DNA of 64,000 bases from Nocardioides exalbidus (GTDB lineage Bacteria > Actinomycetota > Actinomycetes > Propionibacteriales > Nocardioidaceae): contig NZ_FNRT01000002.1 in the NCBI RefSeq assembly GCF_900105585.1, positions 2,914,001 to 2,978,000 on the forward strand, read 5' to 3'. The notes below the pieces were generated by a model, which saw only the letters and a list, made by a program, of their open reading frames with translations, had not been told where the DNA came from and did no database searches. Position 1 is the first letter of the stretch, and every line of letters starts with the position of its first letter. Positions 50,394 to 60,294 of the stretch are shown piece after piece. The translations under genes were made by a program, and so were the position numbers.

Positions 50394-51482
50394 ATGAGCA
50401 CCCTCACCCGGATCGCGCGCTCCCGCACCGTCGCGGCCCTCACGTCGCCGCACGGTGTCGACCACTACCTCTCGCGGATCAACCCGATGTGGGCCGCGCA
50501 CGAGGTGCGTGCCCGCGTCGTCGACGTGCACCGCGAGACCGACACCCCCGGCGCACCCGTCGCCACCCTCACCCTCCAGCCCACCGCGACCTGGCGCGGC
50601 CACCGCGCCGGCCAGTACGTGCAGGTCGGGCTGGACCTGCCGGGCTCGGCCCGGCGGATGACCCGGTGCTTCTCGATCTCCTCCGCCGCCTCGGGAGCGG
50701 GGGAGCAGATCACCCTGACCGTCCGCGCCCACGCGGAGGGCCAGGTGAGCAAGTACCTCGTCGACGCCGAGCCCGGCCTCCTCCTGCACCTCTCCCAGGC
50801 CCAGGGACGCTTCACGCTGCCGGTCAGCCCGGCGACCCCCGGCATCGACCCGCTGCTGTTCATCACCGGCGGCTCGGGCATCACGCCCGCGATGTCGATG
50901 GTGCGCACACTGCTGCGCGACGGGTACGACGGCAGGGCGGGGCGGCCCGTCACGTTCATCCACCACGCCCGGTCCGGGGCCGACCAGATCTATGCCGACG
51001 AGCTCGCCCGGATCGCCGAGGACGACAACGACGTCACGGTGCACCTGCGCCACGGCGACGCCGTCTTCAACGAGCTCGAGCTGCGTCGACTGGTCCCCGG
51101 TTTCCGCGACACCGACACCTGGGCGTGCGGGCCCGCCGGGATGATCGAGCTCGTGCGGGCGGCGTACGGCGAGAGCCTCCGGCTGCGCCTCGAGCTCTTC
51201 AAGCCGCCGAGCACGGCCACCGGCAGCGCCGAGGGGGACCTCACCTTCGCCGAGAGCGACCAGCGCGTCGCCAACTCCGGCGCCTCGATCCTCGAGCAGG
51301 CGGAGGAGCTCGGACTCACGCCCGAGTTCGGCTGCCGGATGGGGATCTGCTTCTCCTGCACCACCCGCAAGACCGAGGGCACCGTCCGCAACGTCCTCTC
51401 CGGCACCGAGTCCTCGCTCCCCGACGAGGACATCCAGATCTGCGTCTCCGCCCCGGTCGGCGACTGCGTCGTCGACCTGTGA
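50394..51482 (+). CDS. ferredoxin reductase-type electron donor for the desaturase
   Basis: A 362-residue protein. FAD domain with RMTRCFSISSAAS, NAD(P) domain with FITGGSGITPAMSM, and a C-terminal [2Fe-2S] domain with EFGCRMGICFSCTTRKTEG and a last Cys in DIQICVSAP. It parallels Rv3230c, the electron donor of DesA3 in M. tuberculosis. The desaturase gene follows after 14 bases. Confidence 0.92.
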   Translation: MSTLTRIARSRTVAALTSPHGVDHYLSRINPMWAAHEVRARVVDVHRETDTPGAPVATLTLQPTATWRGHRAGQYVQVGLDLPGSARRMTRCFSISSAASGAGEQITLTVRAHAEGQVSKYLVDAEPGLLLHLSQAQGRFTLPVSPATPGIDPLLFITGGSGITPAMSMVRTLLRDGYDGRAGRPVTFIHHARSGADQIYADELARIAEDDNDVTVHLRHGDAVFNELELRRLVPGFRDTDTWACGPAGMIELVRAAYGESLRLRLELFKPPSTATGSAEGDLTFAESDQRVANSGASILEQAEELGLTPEFGCRMGICFSCTTRKTEGTVRNVLSGTESSLPDEDIQICVSAPVGDCVVDL

Positions 51483-51496
51483 AGGAAGGACCCACC

Positions 51497-52624
51497 ATGA
51501 CCGTCACCACCCAGCACCCGGGCAACGCCCGCCTCTCGCCCGAGCAGCTCGAGGCCTTCGGCAAGGAGATGGACGCGCTGCGCCAGCGCATCCTGGCCGA
51601 CCTCGGCGAGGACGACGCGGCCTACATCCGCGGCGTCGTCAAGCGCCAGCAGCAGCTCGAGGTGCTCGGCCGTGCGCTGTTCTACGTCCCGCCGGCCTGG
51701 CCGCTCGCGGTCGCCGCGCTGTCCCTCTCCAAGATCCTCGAGAACATGGAGATCGGCCACAACGTGATGCACGGCCAGTACGACTGGATGGGCGACCCCC
51801 ACCTCAACTCGCGCATCTACGACTGGGACAACGTGTGCCCGGGCGAGCAGTGGAAGTACTCCCACAACTACATCCACCACACCTTCACCAACATCCTCGG
51901 CAAGGACCGCGACATCGGTTACGGGATCCTCCGCATGGACGAGGACCAGACGTGGCACCCCTACTACCTCGGCAACCCGGTCTACGCGTTCTTGCTGATG
52001 GTCTTCTTCGAGTGGGGCGTGGCGATGCACGACCTCGAGGTCGAGAACATCGTCAACGGCACCCGCACGATGAAGGACAACAAGGAGCTCCACGCCGGGA
52101 TCATGCGCAAGGTGCGCCGCCAGGCGCTGAAGGACTACGTGCTCTTCCCGGCACTCACCGGCCCGCTGTTCCCGCTGACGTTCGCCGGCAACGCCACGGC
52201 CAACCTCGTGCGCAACATCTGGGCGTTCAACATCATCTTCTGCGGCCACTTCCCGGCCGGTGCCGAGACCTTCAGCCAGGAGGAGTGCGCCGACGGACCG
52301 GACGGCCGCGAGACCCGCGGGCACTGGTACTACCGCCAGGTCCTGGGCTCGGCGAACATCTCCGGGAGCCGGCTCTTCCACGTGCTGTCCGGCAACCTGA
52401 GCCACCAGATCGAGCACCACCTGTTCCCTGACCTGCCCGCCAAGCGCTACCCCGAGATCGCGCCCGAGGTGCGCGAGATCTGCGGCCGCTACGGCATCGC
52501 CTACACGACCGGTCCGCTGCGCAAGCAGCTCGGCAGCGTGGCGCGCAAGATCTGCCGCCTCGCGCTCCCGGACCGGAGGACGGCGACGAGCGAGCCGGAC
52601 AGCGTACGGCCGCTGGCTGCGTGA
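51497..52624 (+). CDS. membrane acyl-CoA/fatty acid delta-9-type desaturase
   Basis: A 375-residue membrane desaturase with the histidine boxes HNVMH (near 90), HNYIHH (near 129) and HQIEHH (near 302) that hold the di-iron centre, and hydrophobic segments around 55-80 and 165-240. DesA3-like proteins make oleoyl-CoA from stearoyl-CoA. Operon with the reductase; repression by the divergent TetR through the operator is inferred. Confidence 0.92.
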   Translation: MTVTTQHPGNARLSPEQLEAFGKEMDALRQRILADLGEDDAAYIRGVVKRQQQLEVLGRALFYVPPAWPLAVAALSLSKILENMEIGHNVMHGQYDWMGDPHLNSRIYDWDNVCPGEQWKYSHNYIHHTFTNILGKDRDIGYGILRMDEDQTWHPYYLGNPVYAFLLMVFFEWGVAMHDLEVENIVNGTRTMKDNKELHAGIMRKVRRQALKDYVLFPALTGPLFPLTFAGNATANLVRNIWAFNIIFCGHFPAGAETFSQEECADGPDGRETRGHWYYRQVLGSANISGSRLFHVLSGNLSHQIEHHLFPDLPAKRYPEIAPEVREICGRYGIAYTTGPLRKQLGSVARKICRLALPDRRTATSEPDSVRPLAA

Positions 52625-52647
52625 CCCCGACCTGTGCACCCCAGTCT

Positions 52648-52683
52648 CCCGCTTGTCGGCCGAGATCTCGGCCGACAAGCGGG
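52648..52683. repeat. perfect 36-base palindrome
   Basis: The half-site CCCGCTTGTCGGCCGAGA is followed immediately by its exact reverse complement, with AGATCT at the centre. It lies between the convergent desaturase and DUF6104 genes. It could be a bidirectional terminator or a dispersed repeat. Confidence 0.95.
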
Positions 52684-52686
52684 GCG

Positions 52687-52706
52687 GTCACCGGATATCC
52701 GGTGAC
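52687..52706. repeat. perfect 20-base palindrome
   Basis: GTCACCGGATATCCGGTGAC is its own reverse complement. It starts three bases after the 36-base palindrome. Confidence 0.95.
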
Positions 52707-52723
52707 TCCCGACGGGGGAGGAC

Positions 52724-52900
52724 CTAGTCGTCGGGGTCGTCGAGGCGCGCCAGCCAGGTGGCCAGCCGCTCCACCGGGACCTCGAAGTCGGGGTGCGCGT
52801 CGACGAAGGCCTGGAGCTGCTCGGCGAGCCACGCCAGGGTGACCTCCTCGTCACCCCGGCGCCGCTCGAGCTCCTCGATCCCGCGATCGGTGAAGTACAC
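52724..52900 (-). CDS. DUF6104 family small protein
   Basis: A 58-residue acidic protein: VYFTDRGIEELERRRGDEEV at the start, then WLAEQLQAFVDAHPDFEVPV and ERLATWLARLDDPDD. The family is small, conserved in actinobacteria and found next to the 2-oxoglutarate dehydrogenase gene in Streptomyces. Function unknown. It begins 11 bases after the kgd stop on the same strand, so it is probably in the same transcript. Confidence 0.85.
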   Translation of the reverse strand: MYFTDRGIEELERRRGDEEVTLAWLAEQLQAFVDAHPDFEVPVERLATWLARLDDPDD

Positions 52901-52911
52901 CGCTCAGTGCC

Positions 52912-55900
52912 TCAGTAGTCCGTGCCGCGACCGCTCGGCGACTCGAAGGCCGCGTCGATGAGCGTCTTCTGCTCCGCGGTGTGGCGCTTGACCGTGCCGA
53001 CCGACGGCGAGGCCGACGCCGGGCGGGTGATCGGCTCGACCACCTGGTCGAGCTCGGGCCACACGTTGAGCTGGTAGTGCGGCCACGGGCCCATGTTGCG
53101 CGGCTCGTCCTGCACCCAGCGGATCGCCTTGAGGTTCGGGTACTTCGCGATCTCGGCCCTGATCTCCTCGATCGGGTTCGGGTAGAGCCGCTCGACCCGC
53201 CCGATGGCGAACGACGCCGCGTCCTCGCGCTTGGCCCGCTCCACCATCAGGTCCCAGGTGACCCGACCCGAGCACATGATCAGGGTCTCGACCTGCGAGG
53301 GGTCGGCCGCGTCGTCACCGATGAACGGACGGAACGTGGTGTCGCCGGTGAAGTCGGACGGCTGGGAGGCCGCCTCCTTGCGCTTGAGCATCGACTTCGG
53401 CGTGAAGACGATCAGCGGGCGGTGCTCCTCGCCGAGCGAATGCGAGCGCAGGAGGTGGAAGTACGACGCGGGGGTCGAGGGCTGCGCGACCACCATGGCG
53501 TCCTCGGCGCTCATCGTGAGGAACCGCTCGATCCGGGCCGACGAGTGGTCGGGACCCTGGCCCTCGTAGCCGTGGGGGAGCAGCAGCACGACGCCGGACT
53601 GCTGGCGCCACTTGGTCTCGCCGGCGGAGATGAACTCGTCGATGACGGTCTGCGCGCCGTTGACGAAGTCGCCGAACTGCGCCTCCCAGAGGACGAGCGC
53701 CTCGGGCCGCGCGACGGAGTAGCCGTACTCGAACCCGAGGGCGGCGTACTCCGAGAGCAGCGAGTCGTAGACGTGGAACTTCGCCTGGTCCTCGGTGAGG
53801 TTGGTCAGCGGGGTCCACTCGTCGGCGTTGACCCGGTCGATGATCGTCGCGAAGCGCGACACGAAGGTGCCACGTCGCGAGTCCTGGCCGGCCAGGCGGA
53901 CCGGGCGGCCCTCCATCAGGAGCGAGCCGAACGCGAGGATCTCGCCGGTGCCCCAGTCGATGGGACCCTCCGCGATCGCGGCCGAGCGGCGCTGGAGCTG
54001 CGGCATCACCTTCGGGTGGACGGTGAAGCCGTCCGGCGGGGTGACGTAGCTGTCGGCGATCCGCTTGAGCACCTCGAGCGAGACCGCGGTCGAGAAGTCG
54101 CCGGCGGGCTTGTCGGGGTAGTCGGGGACGGTCGTCCACTCGGTCGGCGCCTCGGAGCTGGCCTCGCGCACCTCGGTGAAGACGCGCTCGAGCTGCTGCT
54201 GGTAGTCCTTGAGGACCTGCTCGGCCTCCTCGATCGTGATGTCGCCACGGCCGATGAGGGACTCGGTGTAGAGCTTGCGCACCGAGCGCTTCTGCTCGAT
54301 GAGGTCGTACATGAGGGGCTGCGTGTAGGACGGGTCGTCGCCCTCGTTGTGGCCGCGACGGCGGTAGCAGACGAGGTCGATGACGACGTCCTTGTTGAAC
54401 GCCTGGCGGTAGTCGAAGGCGAGCCGGGCCACGCGGATGCACGCCTCGGGGTCGTCGCCGTTGACGTGGAAGATCGGCGCCTGGACCATCCGCGCCACGT
54501 CGGTGGCGTAGAGGGAGGAGCGCGACGAGCCGGGTGCGGTGGTGAAGCCGACCTGGTTGTTGATCACCACGTGCACGGTGCCGCCGGTGCGGTAGCCGCG
54601 CAGCTGCGAGAGGTTGAGCGTCTCGGCCACCACTCCCTGGCCGGCGAACGCGGCATCGCCGTGCACCAGGAGCGGGAGGACCGGGAACTTCTCGCCCTGG
54701 TCGAGGATGTCCTGCTTGGCGCGGGCGATGCCCTCCAGGACCGGGTTGACGGCCTCGAGGTGCGACGGGTTCGCCGCGACGGAGACCTTGACCTTGTCAC
54801 CGGACCCGGCCACGAACTCGCCCTCGGCGCCGAGGTGGTACTTCACGTCGCCGGAGCCCTGGACCGTGCGCGGGTCGATGTTGCCCTCGAACTCGCGGAA
54901 GATCTGGCTGTACTTCTTGCCGACGATGTTGGCCAGCATGTTAAGCCGGCCGCGGTGGGCCATGCCGATCGTGACCTCGTCGAGGCCGGCCTCGGCGGCC
55001 GCCTCGCAGATCTCGTCGACGAGCGGGATCGTGGTCTCGCCGCCCTCGAGGCTGAAGCGCTTCTGGCCGACGAACTTCGTCTGCAGGAACGTCTCGAACG
55101 CCTCGGCCTGGTTGAGCTTGAGCAGGATGCGGAGCTGCTCCTCGCGGGGCGGCTTCACGTGCGGCTGCTCGACGCGCTCCTGGATCCACTTGCGCTGCTC
55201 GGGATCCATGATGTGCATGTACTCGATGCCGGTGGTGCGGCAGTAGGAGTCGCGCAGGATGCCGAGGATGTTGCGCAGCTTCATGAAGCGCCGGCCCTCG
55301 CCGCCGAACGAGCCGGTGGCGAACTCGCGGTCGAGGTCCCACAGGGTCAGCCCGTGCGACTCGACCTCGAGGTCGGGGTGGCTGCGCTGGCGGTATTCCA
55401 AGGGGTCGGTGTCGGCCATCAGGTGGCCGCGCACGCGGTAGGCGTGAATCAGCTCGAGGATCCGGGCCTGCTTGACGATGTCGTCGTCGTGGGATGCCAC
55501 CACGTCGCGCGACCAGCGGATCGGCTCGTAGGGGATCCGCAGCGAGCGGAAGATCTCGTCGTAGAAGTCGTTCTCACCCAGCAGCAGGCCGTGCACGCGC
55601 TTGAGGAACTCGCCCGACTGCGCGCCCTGGATGACGCGGTGGTCGTAGGTCGACGTCAGCGTCATCGCCTTGCTGATGGCGTTGCGGTTGATCGCCTCGT
55701 CGGAGGCGCCCTGCCACTCCGGGGGGTACTCCATGGCGCCGACGCCGATGATCGCGCCCTGGCCCGACATGAGGCGGGGGACGGAGTGGACCGTCCCGAT
55801 GCCGCCGGGGTTGGTCAGGGAGATCGTGGTGCCCTGGAAGTCGGCGACCGTCAGCTTGCCGTCGCGGGCCTTGCGGACCATCTCCTCGTAGGCGGTCCAG

Positions 55901-56727
55901 AAGGCGGCGAAGTCCATCGTCTCGGCGGCCTTGATGCTCGGCACGAGCAGCTGGCGGGTGCCGTCGGGCTTCTGCATGTCGATCGCGAGGCCGAGGTTGA
56001 TGTGCGCCGGCGTGATCAGGTTGGGCTTGCCGTCGACGACCTCGAAGCCGACGTTCATCTCCGGCATCGAGCGCAGCGCCTTGACCAGCGCGTAACCGAT
56101 GAGGTGGGTGAACGAGACCTTGCCGCCGCGGGCGCGGGCGAGGTGGTTGTTGATGACGGTGCGGTTGTCCCACAGCAGCTTGACGGGGACCGAGCGCACG
56201 GACGTGGCGGTCGGGACGGTCAGCGAGGCGTCCATGTTGGCCGCGGTGCGGGCCGGGGCCCCGCGCAGGACCGTGTAGGTCGGCTCGTCGCTGGCCTGGC
56301 TCGGGGCGGCCGGCTTGGCGTCCTTGGCGAGCGGGGTGCTCGTGCCCCTGGCGGGCTCGTCGGCCTGGGCGACCGGGCGGGGCGTGGACTTCGCGGGGGA
56401 CTTCGCGGCGGGCTTCGGAGCAGGGGCCGGGGCCGCGGCGGGCGCAGCAGGGGCCGCCGGGGCGGCGGGAGCGGCGGCCGCGGGTGCGGCGGCCTTGCTC
56501 GCGGGAGTGGCAGCAGGAGTGGCAGCAGGACTGGCAGCGGGACTGGCGGCAGGAGCGGCTGGTGCGCTCCCGTTGCCGAAGTACTTCACCCACTCCGGAC
56601 CCACGCTCGAGGGGTCCTTGTCGTACTGCTCCTTCATCTCCTCCACGAGCCACTCGTTGGCTCCCAGGTCAGATGACGGTGCAACCGAGGACTGGTTGCC
56701 GGACTGCCCGTTCGGGGACTGCGCCAC
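52912..56727 (-). CDS. kgd: Kgd, multifunctional 2-oxoglutarate dehydrogenase E1/E2-like enzyme
   Basis: A 1271-residue fusion. The N-terminus ([29 protein letters not shown]) is followed by an Ala/Pro linker (60-130), an E2 succinyltransferase domain with catalytic [12 protein letters not shown], and an E1 ThDP domain ([47 protein letters not shown]). No lipoyl domain is present, as in mycobacterial Kgd, which relies on another subunit and is inhibited by GarA. I chose the GTG at 56727 with a GGAAGAGG site; a TTG lies 33 bases upstream. Confidence 0.95.
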   Translation of the reverse strand: MAQSPNGQSGNQSSVAPSSDLGANEWLVEEMKEQYDKDPSSVGPEWVKYFGNGSAPAAPAASPAASPAATPAATPASKAAAPAAAAPAAPAAPAAPAAAPAPAPKPAAKSPAKSTPRPVAQADEPARGTSTPLAKDAKPAAPSQASDEPTYTVLRGAPARTAANMDASLTVPTATSVRSVPVKLLWDNRTVINNHLARARGGKVSFTHLIGYALVKALRSMPEMNVGFEVVDGKPNLITPAHINLGLAIDMQKPDGTRQLLVPSIKAAETMDFAAFWTAYEEMVRKARDGKLTVADFQGTTISLTNPGGIGTVHSVPRLMSGQGAIIGVGAMEYPPEWQGASDEAINRNAISKAMTLTSTYDHRVIQGAQSGEFLKRVHGLLLGENDFYDEIFRSLRIPYEPIRWSRDVVASHDDDIVKQARILELIHAYRVRGHLMADTDPLEYRQRSHPDLEVESHGLTLWDLDREFATGSFGGEGRRFMKLRNILGILRDSYCRTTGIEYMHIMDPEQRKWIQERVEQPHVKPPREEQLRILLKLNQAEAFETFLQTKFVGQKRFSLEGGETTIPLVDEICEAAAEAGLDEVTIGMAHRGRLNMLANIVGKKYSQIFREFEGNIDPRTVQGSGDVKYHLGAEGEFVAGSGDKVKVSVAANPSHLEAVNPVLEGIARAKQDILDQGEKFPVLPLLVHGDAAFAGQGVVAETLNLSQLRGYRTGGTVHVVINNQVGFTTAPGSSRSSLYATDVARMVQAPIFHVNGDDPEACIRVARLAFDYRQAFNKDVVIDLVCYRRRGHNEGDDPSYTQPLMYDLIEQKRSVRKLYTESLIGRGDITIEEAEQVLKDYQQQLERVFTEVREASSEAPTEWTTVPDYPDKPAGDFSTAVSLEVLKRIADSYVTPPDGFTVHPKVMPQLQRRSAAIAEGPIDWGTGEILAFGSLLMEGRPVRLAGQDSRRGTFVSRFATIIDRVNADEWTPLTNLTEDQAKFHVYDSLLSEYAALGFEYGYSVARPEALVLWEAQFGDFVNGAQTVIDEFISAGETKWRQQSGVVLLLPHGYEGQGPDHSSARIERFLTMSAEDAMVVAQPSTPASYFHLLRSHSLGEEHRPLIVFTPKSMLKRKEAASQPSDFTGDTTFRPFIGDDAADPSQVETLIMCSGRVTWDLMVERAKREDAASFAIGRVERLYPNPIEEIRAEIAKYPNLKAIRWVQDEPRNMGPWPHYQLNVWPELDQVVEPITRPASASPSVGTVKRHTAEQKTLIDAAFESPSGRGTDY

Positions 56728-56921
56728 GCTTGTTTCGCCTCTTCCAGAATCATCGCGCAAGGGTTTGACAACTGTGCCCGTCTCAGGGCGCTCACAAGGC
56801 TAGTCGCACACGCACGCAAATGCAGGGGCGGGCCTGTCGTTTGAGGCATGGTGTGGGCCACACCCGATCCCTCCCTCCGACCAACCCCCGTTTTCCCCCA
56901 GATCTGACTGCCGGAGACGTC

Positions 56922-57539
56922 ATGCCAAGCAGCTCGTGGGCACGCCGCTGCGCCGGACTCGCGCTCGCCCTCCTCGTCCTTCCCGCCGCCTTGTTCGGTC
57001 TGGCCGCCTGCCAGGCCGGGTCGGGCCCGTCCGCCGCGCCCGAACGTCTCAGCCGCGACGACGCGCAGGCCACCCTCGCCTCCCATCCTGTCGAGACGAG
57101 GACGAAGATCCACCGCGTCTTCGGCCGTCTCCCCGAGGCCCGGCGCAAGGCCGTCCGCACCCAGGTCGGCGAGGTCGTCGACGCCTGGTGGGAGGCGTCG
57201 TACCTCGGCGGCAGCTATCCGCGCGCCGGCTTCCCGCAGGCCTTCCCCGGCTTCACGAAGGCCGCGGAGAAGCGCGCGCGCTCCGACAAGGCGCTGCTCA
57301 CCAACGAGACGCAGGGCTCGCGGTTGGACTCGGTGACGCCACGGCGTCGCACGATCGCCCTCGACATCCTCGCCACCGAGCGGCAGGCCCGCACCGTGAC
57401 CGCGCGGTTCGTCCTGACCTTCGACACCGACGGTGAGCTGGTCGGCACGACCACCGTCCGCGGCCGGCTCTTCCTCGTCCGGAGGGACGGGGAGTGGCAG
57501 GTCTTCGGCTACGACGTCGCGAAGGGATCGACCCGATGA
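56922..57539 (+). CDS. lipoprotein of unknown function
   Basis: A 205-residue predicted lipoprotein: hydrophobic signal LALALLVLPAALFGLAAC with a lipobox ending at Cys30. The mature part is basic and mixed alpha/beta (TLASHPVETRTKIHRVFGRLP; ARFVLTFDTDGELVGTTTV; GEWQVFGYDVAKG), like small NTF2- or Tim44-like domains. The ATG overlaps nothing upstream and has a GGAGA site. Coupled by ATGA to the LCP gene, so a cell-envelope role is likely. Confidence 0.8.
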   Translation: MPSSSWARRCAGLALALLVLPAALFGLAACQAGSGPSAAPERLSRDDAQATLASHPVETRTKIHRVFGRLPEARRKAVRTQVGEVVDAWWEASYLGGSYPRAGFPQAFPGFTKAAEKRARSDKALLTNETQGSRLDSVTPRRRTIALDILATERQARTVTARFVLTFDTDGELVGTTTVRGRLFLVRRDGEWQVFGYDVAKGSTR

Positions 57540-58471
57540 GCAGCACCGCGCAGCCCACTGCCGTACGACGACTGCGCCGGGGCGCGAAGGCGCTCGTCCT
57601 CGCCGGGGTGCTGGCCGCCACCGCGCTCGTGGTGCCGCAGTCGGCGGTCCAGCCGACCGACGTCGCCCTCGTGAAGATCCGGCACGCCCAGGGCGTGGCC
57701 GTCGGCGGCAAGGACGTCGTGTGGATCCTCGCCGTGGGCTCGGACGCCCGCCCCGGCGAGGTGATGACCCGCTCCCGGGGCGACGCGCTCCAGCTCGTGG
57801 GCATCAACACCCGCACGGGCTCGGCGACCGCGATCGGCGTGCCGCGCGACTCGTGGGTCAGCATCCCCGGCCACGGCCGCGAGAAGATCAACTCGGCCCT
57901 CTACTTCGCCGGACCCCGCGGCATGGCCGGCGCGATGCGCAGCCTCGTCGGCATCGAGCCCGACTACGTCATGGTGACCCGGTTCCCGTTCTTCGAGGAC
58001 ATGGTCGACGACATCGGCGGCATCACGGTCGCCAACCCGCGGCGGTTCTCCGACCCCTACCTCAAGCAGGAGGGCTTCGCGAAGGGGCGCATCCACCTCA
58101 ACGGCTACAACGCGATGGCGTTCTCCCGGATCCGCAAGGGCCTCGCGGGCGGCGACTTCGACCGCTCGGCCAACCAGCAGCGCACGCTGCGCGGCATCCA
58201 CGCGCGGATCCGCTCGCAGGCCTCGAAGCCCGGCTTCATCGAGCGCGGCGTGATGACCGTGATGGAGCACATGGACACCAACGCCTCGCCCGGCGAGCTG
58301 TTCGAGCTCGCCCAGGCCGTCGCACAGGTGGACCCGTCGAGGATCACGACCTGCGTGGTGCAGGGCCGGGTCGGCTACGTCGGTGCGGCGAGCGTGGTCT
58401 TCCCCGACGTCGCCCAGGCGCGCAGGCTCGGTCGCGACGCACGAGGCGACGCCGCGCTCCGCCACTGCTGA
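57536..58471 (+). CDS. LytR-CpsA-Psr (LCP) family protein
   Basis: A 311-residue membrane-anchored LCP protein: signal-anchor at residues 17-36 (LVLAGVLAATALVVPQSA), then ILAVGSDARPGEVMTRSRGDALQLVGINTRTGSATAIGVPRDSWV, EKINSALYFAGP and GDFDRSANQQRTLRGI. The conserved Asp and Arg residues for pyrophosphate-linked polyprenyl substrates are present. LCP enzymes attach teichoic acids or arabinogalactan-like glycopolymers to peptidoglycan. Confidence 0.92.
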   Translation: MSSTAQPTAVRRLRRGAKALVLAGVLAATALVVPQSAVQPTDVALVKIRHAQGVAVGGKDVVWILAVGSDARPGEVMTRSRGDALQLVGINTRTGSATAIGVPRDSWVSIPGHGREKINSALYFAGPRGMAGAMRSLVGIEPDYVMVTRFPFFEDMVDDIGGITVANPRRFSDPYLKQEGFAKGRIHLNGYNAMAFSRIRKGLAGGDFDRSANQQRTLRGIHARIRSQASKPGFIERGVMTVMEHMDTNASPGELFELAQAVAQVDPSRITTCVVQGRVGYVGAASVVFPDVAQARRLGRDARGDAALRHC

Positions 58472-58472
58472 C

Positions 58473-58511
58473 GCGGCGTCGGGTCACACCCCATGGCTGA
58501 CCCGACGCCGC
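58473..58511. terminator. bidirectional terminator hairpin
   Basis: Perfect 14-base arms, GCGGCGTCGGGTCA and TGACCCGACGCCGC, around an 11-base loop, immediately after the LCP stop and before the convergent secreted-protein stop. Confidence 0.85.
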
Positions 58512-58551
58512 TGCTCGTGACTCTACGGACGCTGTCCAGGTCCAGCGACGC

Positions 58552-59973
58552 TCACCGGGGGTAGATCCGTCCGGCCGTCCGGGCCAGGTCGATGACCACG
58601 GCGTCGGAGTAGAGCTTGATCCGCAGGGCGATGACCTGCGAGCCGCGGTAGCCGGTGTCGACCAGCTGCCGCTGGATCTCGCCGATGCCGTTGGGCAGCT
58701 CGACCACCTCGCCCGGCGCCGGGACGGGGACGGCCTGGCCGCCGACGGTGATCGAGCCGATCGCGGTGGAGATCTTCGAGGTGACCCGCTGGCCGGTCCT
58801 CTGGCGCATCGCGGCGCGGGAGCTGACGTCGGAGATGACGAGCTGTGCGCTCGGGATCGAGACCGACGAGATGGCCGTGCGCGACCACCCCTTGGCCACC
58901 TTCTTCGCCTTCATCTGGTCGCCGTTGACCTGGTAGGTCACTCCGTCGAGCAGCACGGGGACGGGCACGAGCTGGCTGGCGGCCGCGACCCTGTAGGTCT
59001 GGGTCCGGCCGCGGGAGCCCTGGCAGGGGAGCGCCTTGTGCTGGACGTTGCCGAAGCGCAGGGCGCCCTGCAGCGCCTGGTAGTCCATGGCCGTCCCGCC
59101 GGAGCGGAAGACGCCGACCGGCGCGGGACCGCCCATCCGCACCCGCGCCGTACCGAGCTCGACGAGCTGGCGCCGGTCGCCGGCGGTCACGTCGATGCGC
59201 AGCGCCGAGGCCTGCGACTGGGCGTTGTGCGAGTTGGCGCGGCCGTTCTCGTAGCCCAGGGAGATGCTGCCGAGGCCCGGGATCTCGATCGGCTTGGTGA
59301 CGTCGCTCAGCACCTGGAAGACCTGCTGGGCCGCCTGCTGGGTGCCGGTGAACACGGTGTCGGTGACCTGGTCCAGGGGAGCGAGCAGCTGCTGGAGCTC
59401 CGGCGGCAGGTTCTCCACGAGCGTGTTGTCGAGCAGCTCGAGCGAGATGCTCGCGAAGGTGAAGCTCTCCGCGTGGCCGTAGCCCTGAGGCGTGTTGAAC
59501 GCGTCGGCCGTGGTCTGCAGGCCCTTGATCACGAGCTTCGGCGTGGTGAGCGGGCCGACGGTGCCGCCGATGGTGATGTCGCCGATGGTGTTGGTGCCGC
59601 GGACCCCGTGCTGGTCGCCGCTGGCGTAGGTCTCGGTGCGGCTCGTGCTCGCCGAGACCTGGATCAGCGGGTTGTCGGGCACCGAGGCGACGCTCGTCCT
59701 CTCCACCACCTGGCCCACGGCGCGCGTGCAGAGCTGCTGGGCGTGCGCGTCCTTGAGGTTGAGGGCCTCGACGCTGTCGGTCGCGAGCTTGACGCCGTAG
59801 ACGTCGCCGCGGAAGCCGAAGTCGCTGAGCTGCGCGGCCTTCGCGTGGTGCGCTCCGGCGCGCTCCGAGGTCGCCGCCTGGACGGCGGCACCCGAGCCGC
59901 CGGTGAGCGCGATCCCTGCGCTGAGGCCGATCGCGAGGGCGCCGCCGAGCCGGCGCCTGGTCGTGCTGTTCAT
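58552..59973 (-). CDS. secreted protein of unknown function
   Basis: A 473-residue protein with a signal peptide (residues 1-34, ending AAVQAA). The mature part is rich in Val, Thr and Gly and predicted beta-strand, with blocks such as GFRGDVYGVKLATDSVEALNLKDA, GDITIGGTVGPLTTPKLVIKG and SISLGYENGRANSHNAQSQASALRIDVTAG. Three Cys at most. It could be a surface or matrix protein; I do not recognise the family. A GGAGGG site precedes the ATG. Confidence 0.75.
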   Translation of the reverse strand: MNSTTRRRLGGALAIGLSAGIALTGGSGAAVQAATSERAGAHHAKAAQLSDFGFRGDVYGVKLATDSVEALNLKDAHAQQLCTRAVGQVVERTSVASVPDNPLIQVSASTSRTETYASGDQHGVRGTNTIGDITIGGTVGPLTTPKLVIKGLQTTADAFNTPQGYGHAESFTFASISLELLDNTLVENLPPELQQLLAPLDQVTDTVFTGTQQAAQQVFQVLSDVTKPIEIPGLGSISLGYENGRANSHNAQSQASALRIDVTAGDRRQLVELGTARVRMGGPAPVGVFRSGGTAMDYQALQGALRFGNVQHKALPCQGSRGRTQTYRVAAASQLVPVPVLLDGVTYQVNGDQMKAKKVAKGWSRTAISSVSIPSAQLVISDVSSRAAMRQRTGQRVTSKISTAIGSITVGGQAVPVPAPGEVVELPNGIGEIQRQLVDTGYRGSQVIALRIKLYSDAVVIDLARTAGRIYPR

Positions 59974-60097
59974 CGTTCCCTCCCGAGGTACGGGGAGACG
60001 TGCTGGCCCGGACCGTCAGGTGACCGGCGGGTAACTCCCTCGCTGGCCCAACGAGACGACCGCCACAGGGTCACGCCCCGGGTCCGCCCGAAATGGG

Positions 60098-60133
60098 CGA
60101 TGGACCCCGACCCGTGCGGGTCGAGGTCCATCG
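60098..60133 (-). terminator. terminator hairpin downstream of tRNA-Arg
   Basis: A 15-pair stem with one mismatch (CGATGGACC... with ...GGTCCATCG) around a 4-base loop, followed on the minus strand by CCCATTT. It lies 15 bases after the 3' end of the tRNA gene. The rest of 59974-60097 shows nothing definite. Confidence 0.75.
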
Positions 60134-60147
60134 GGGTGTTCGTGGAG

Positions 60148-60220
60148 CGCCTCCGGCAGGATTCGAACCTGCGGCACCTGGTACCGGAAACCAGTGCTCT
60201 ATCCCCTGAGCTACGGAGGC
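60148..60220 (-). tRNA. tRNA-Arg (anticodon CCG)
   Basis: The 73-base cloverleaf folds fully: acceptor GCCTCCG/CGGAGGC, D-arm GCTC...GAGC, anticodon stem CTGGT/ACCAG with loop TTCCGGT (anticodon CCG, reading CGG), and T-arm GCAGG-TTCGAAT-CCTGC. CCA is not encoded. It lies about 670 bases upstream of argS, in opposite orientation. Confidence 0.96.
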
Positions 60221-60294
60221 CAGCGCCGTCCCGGGAGACCCGGTCCAGTGCGCGGTGAAGACTACCGGTCGGGCGGCGCGGTCGTGAAACCGCC

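Noticed and set aside
52981..56676. 1231-codon open frame antisense to kgd
   Set aside because: Long stop-free antisense frames are expected in high-GC coding DNA. The predicted sequence has no domain and is rich in Arg, Gly, Val and Asp; kgd on the other strand is unmistakable.
60148..60220. tRNA gene as an integration site for a mobile element
   Set aside because: No integrase, direct repeat of the tRNA 3' end or phage gene is found on either side.
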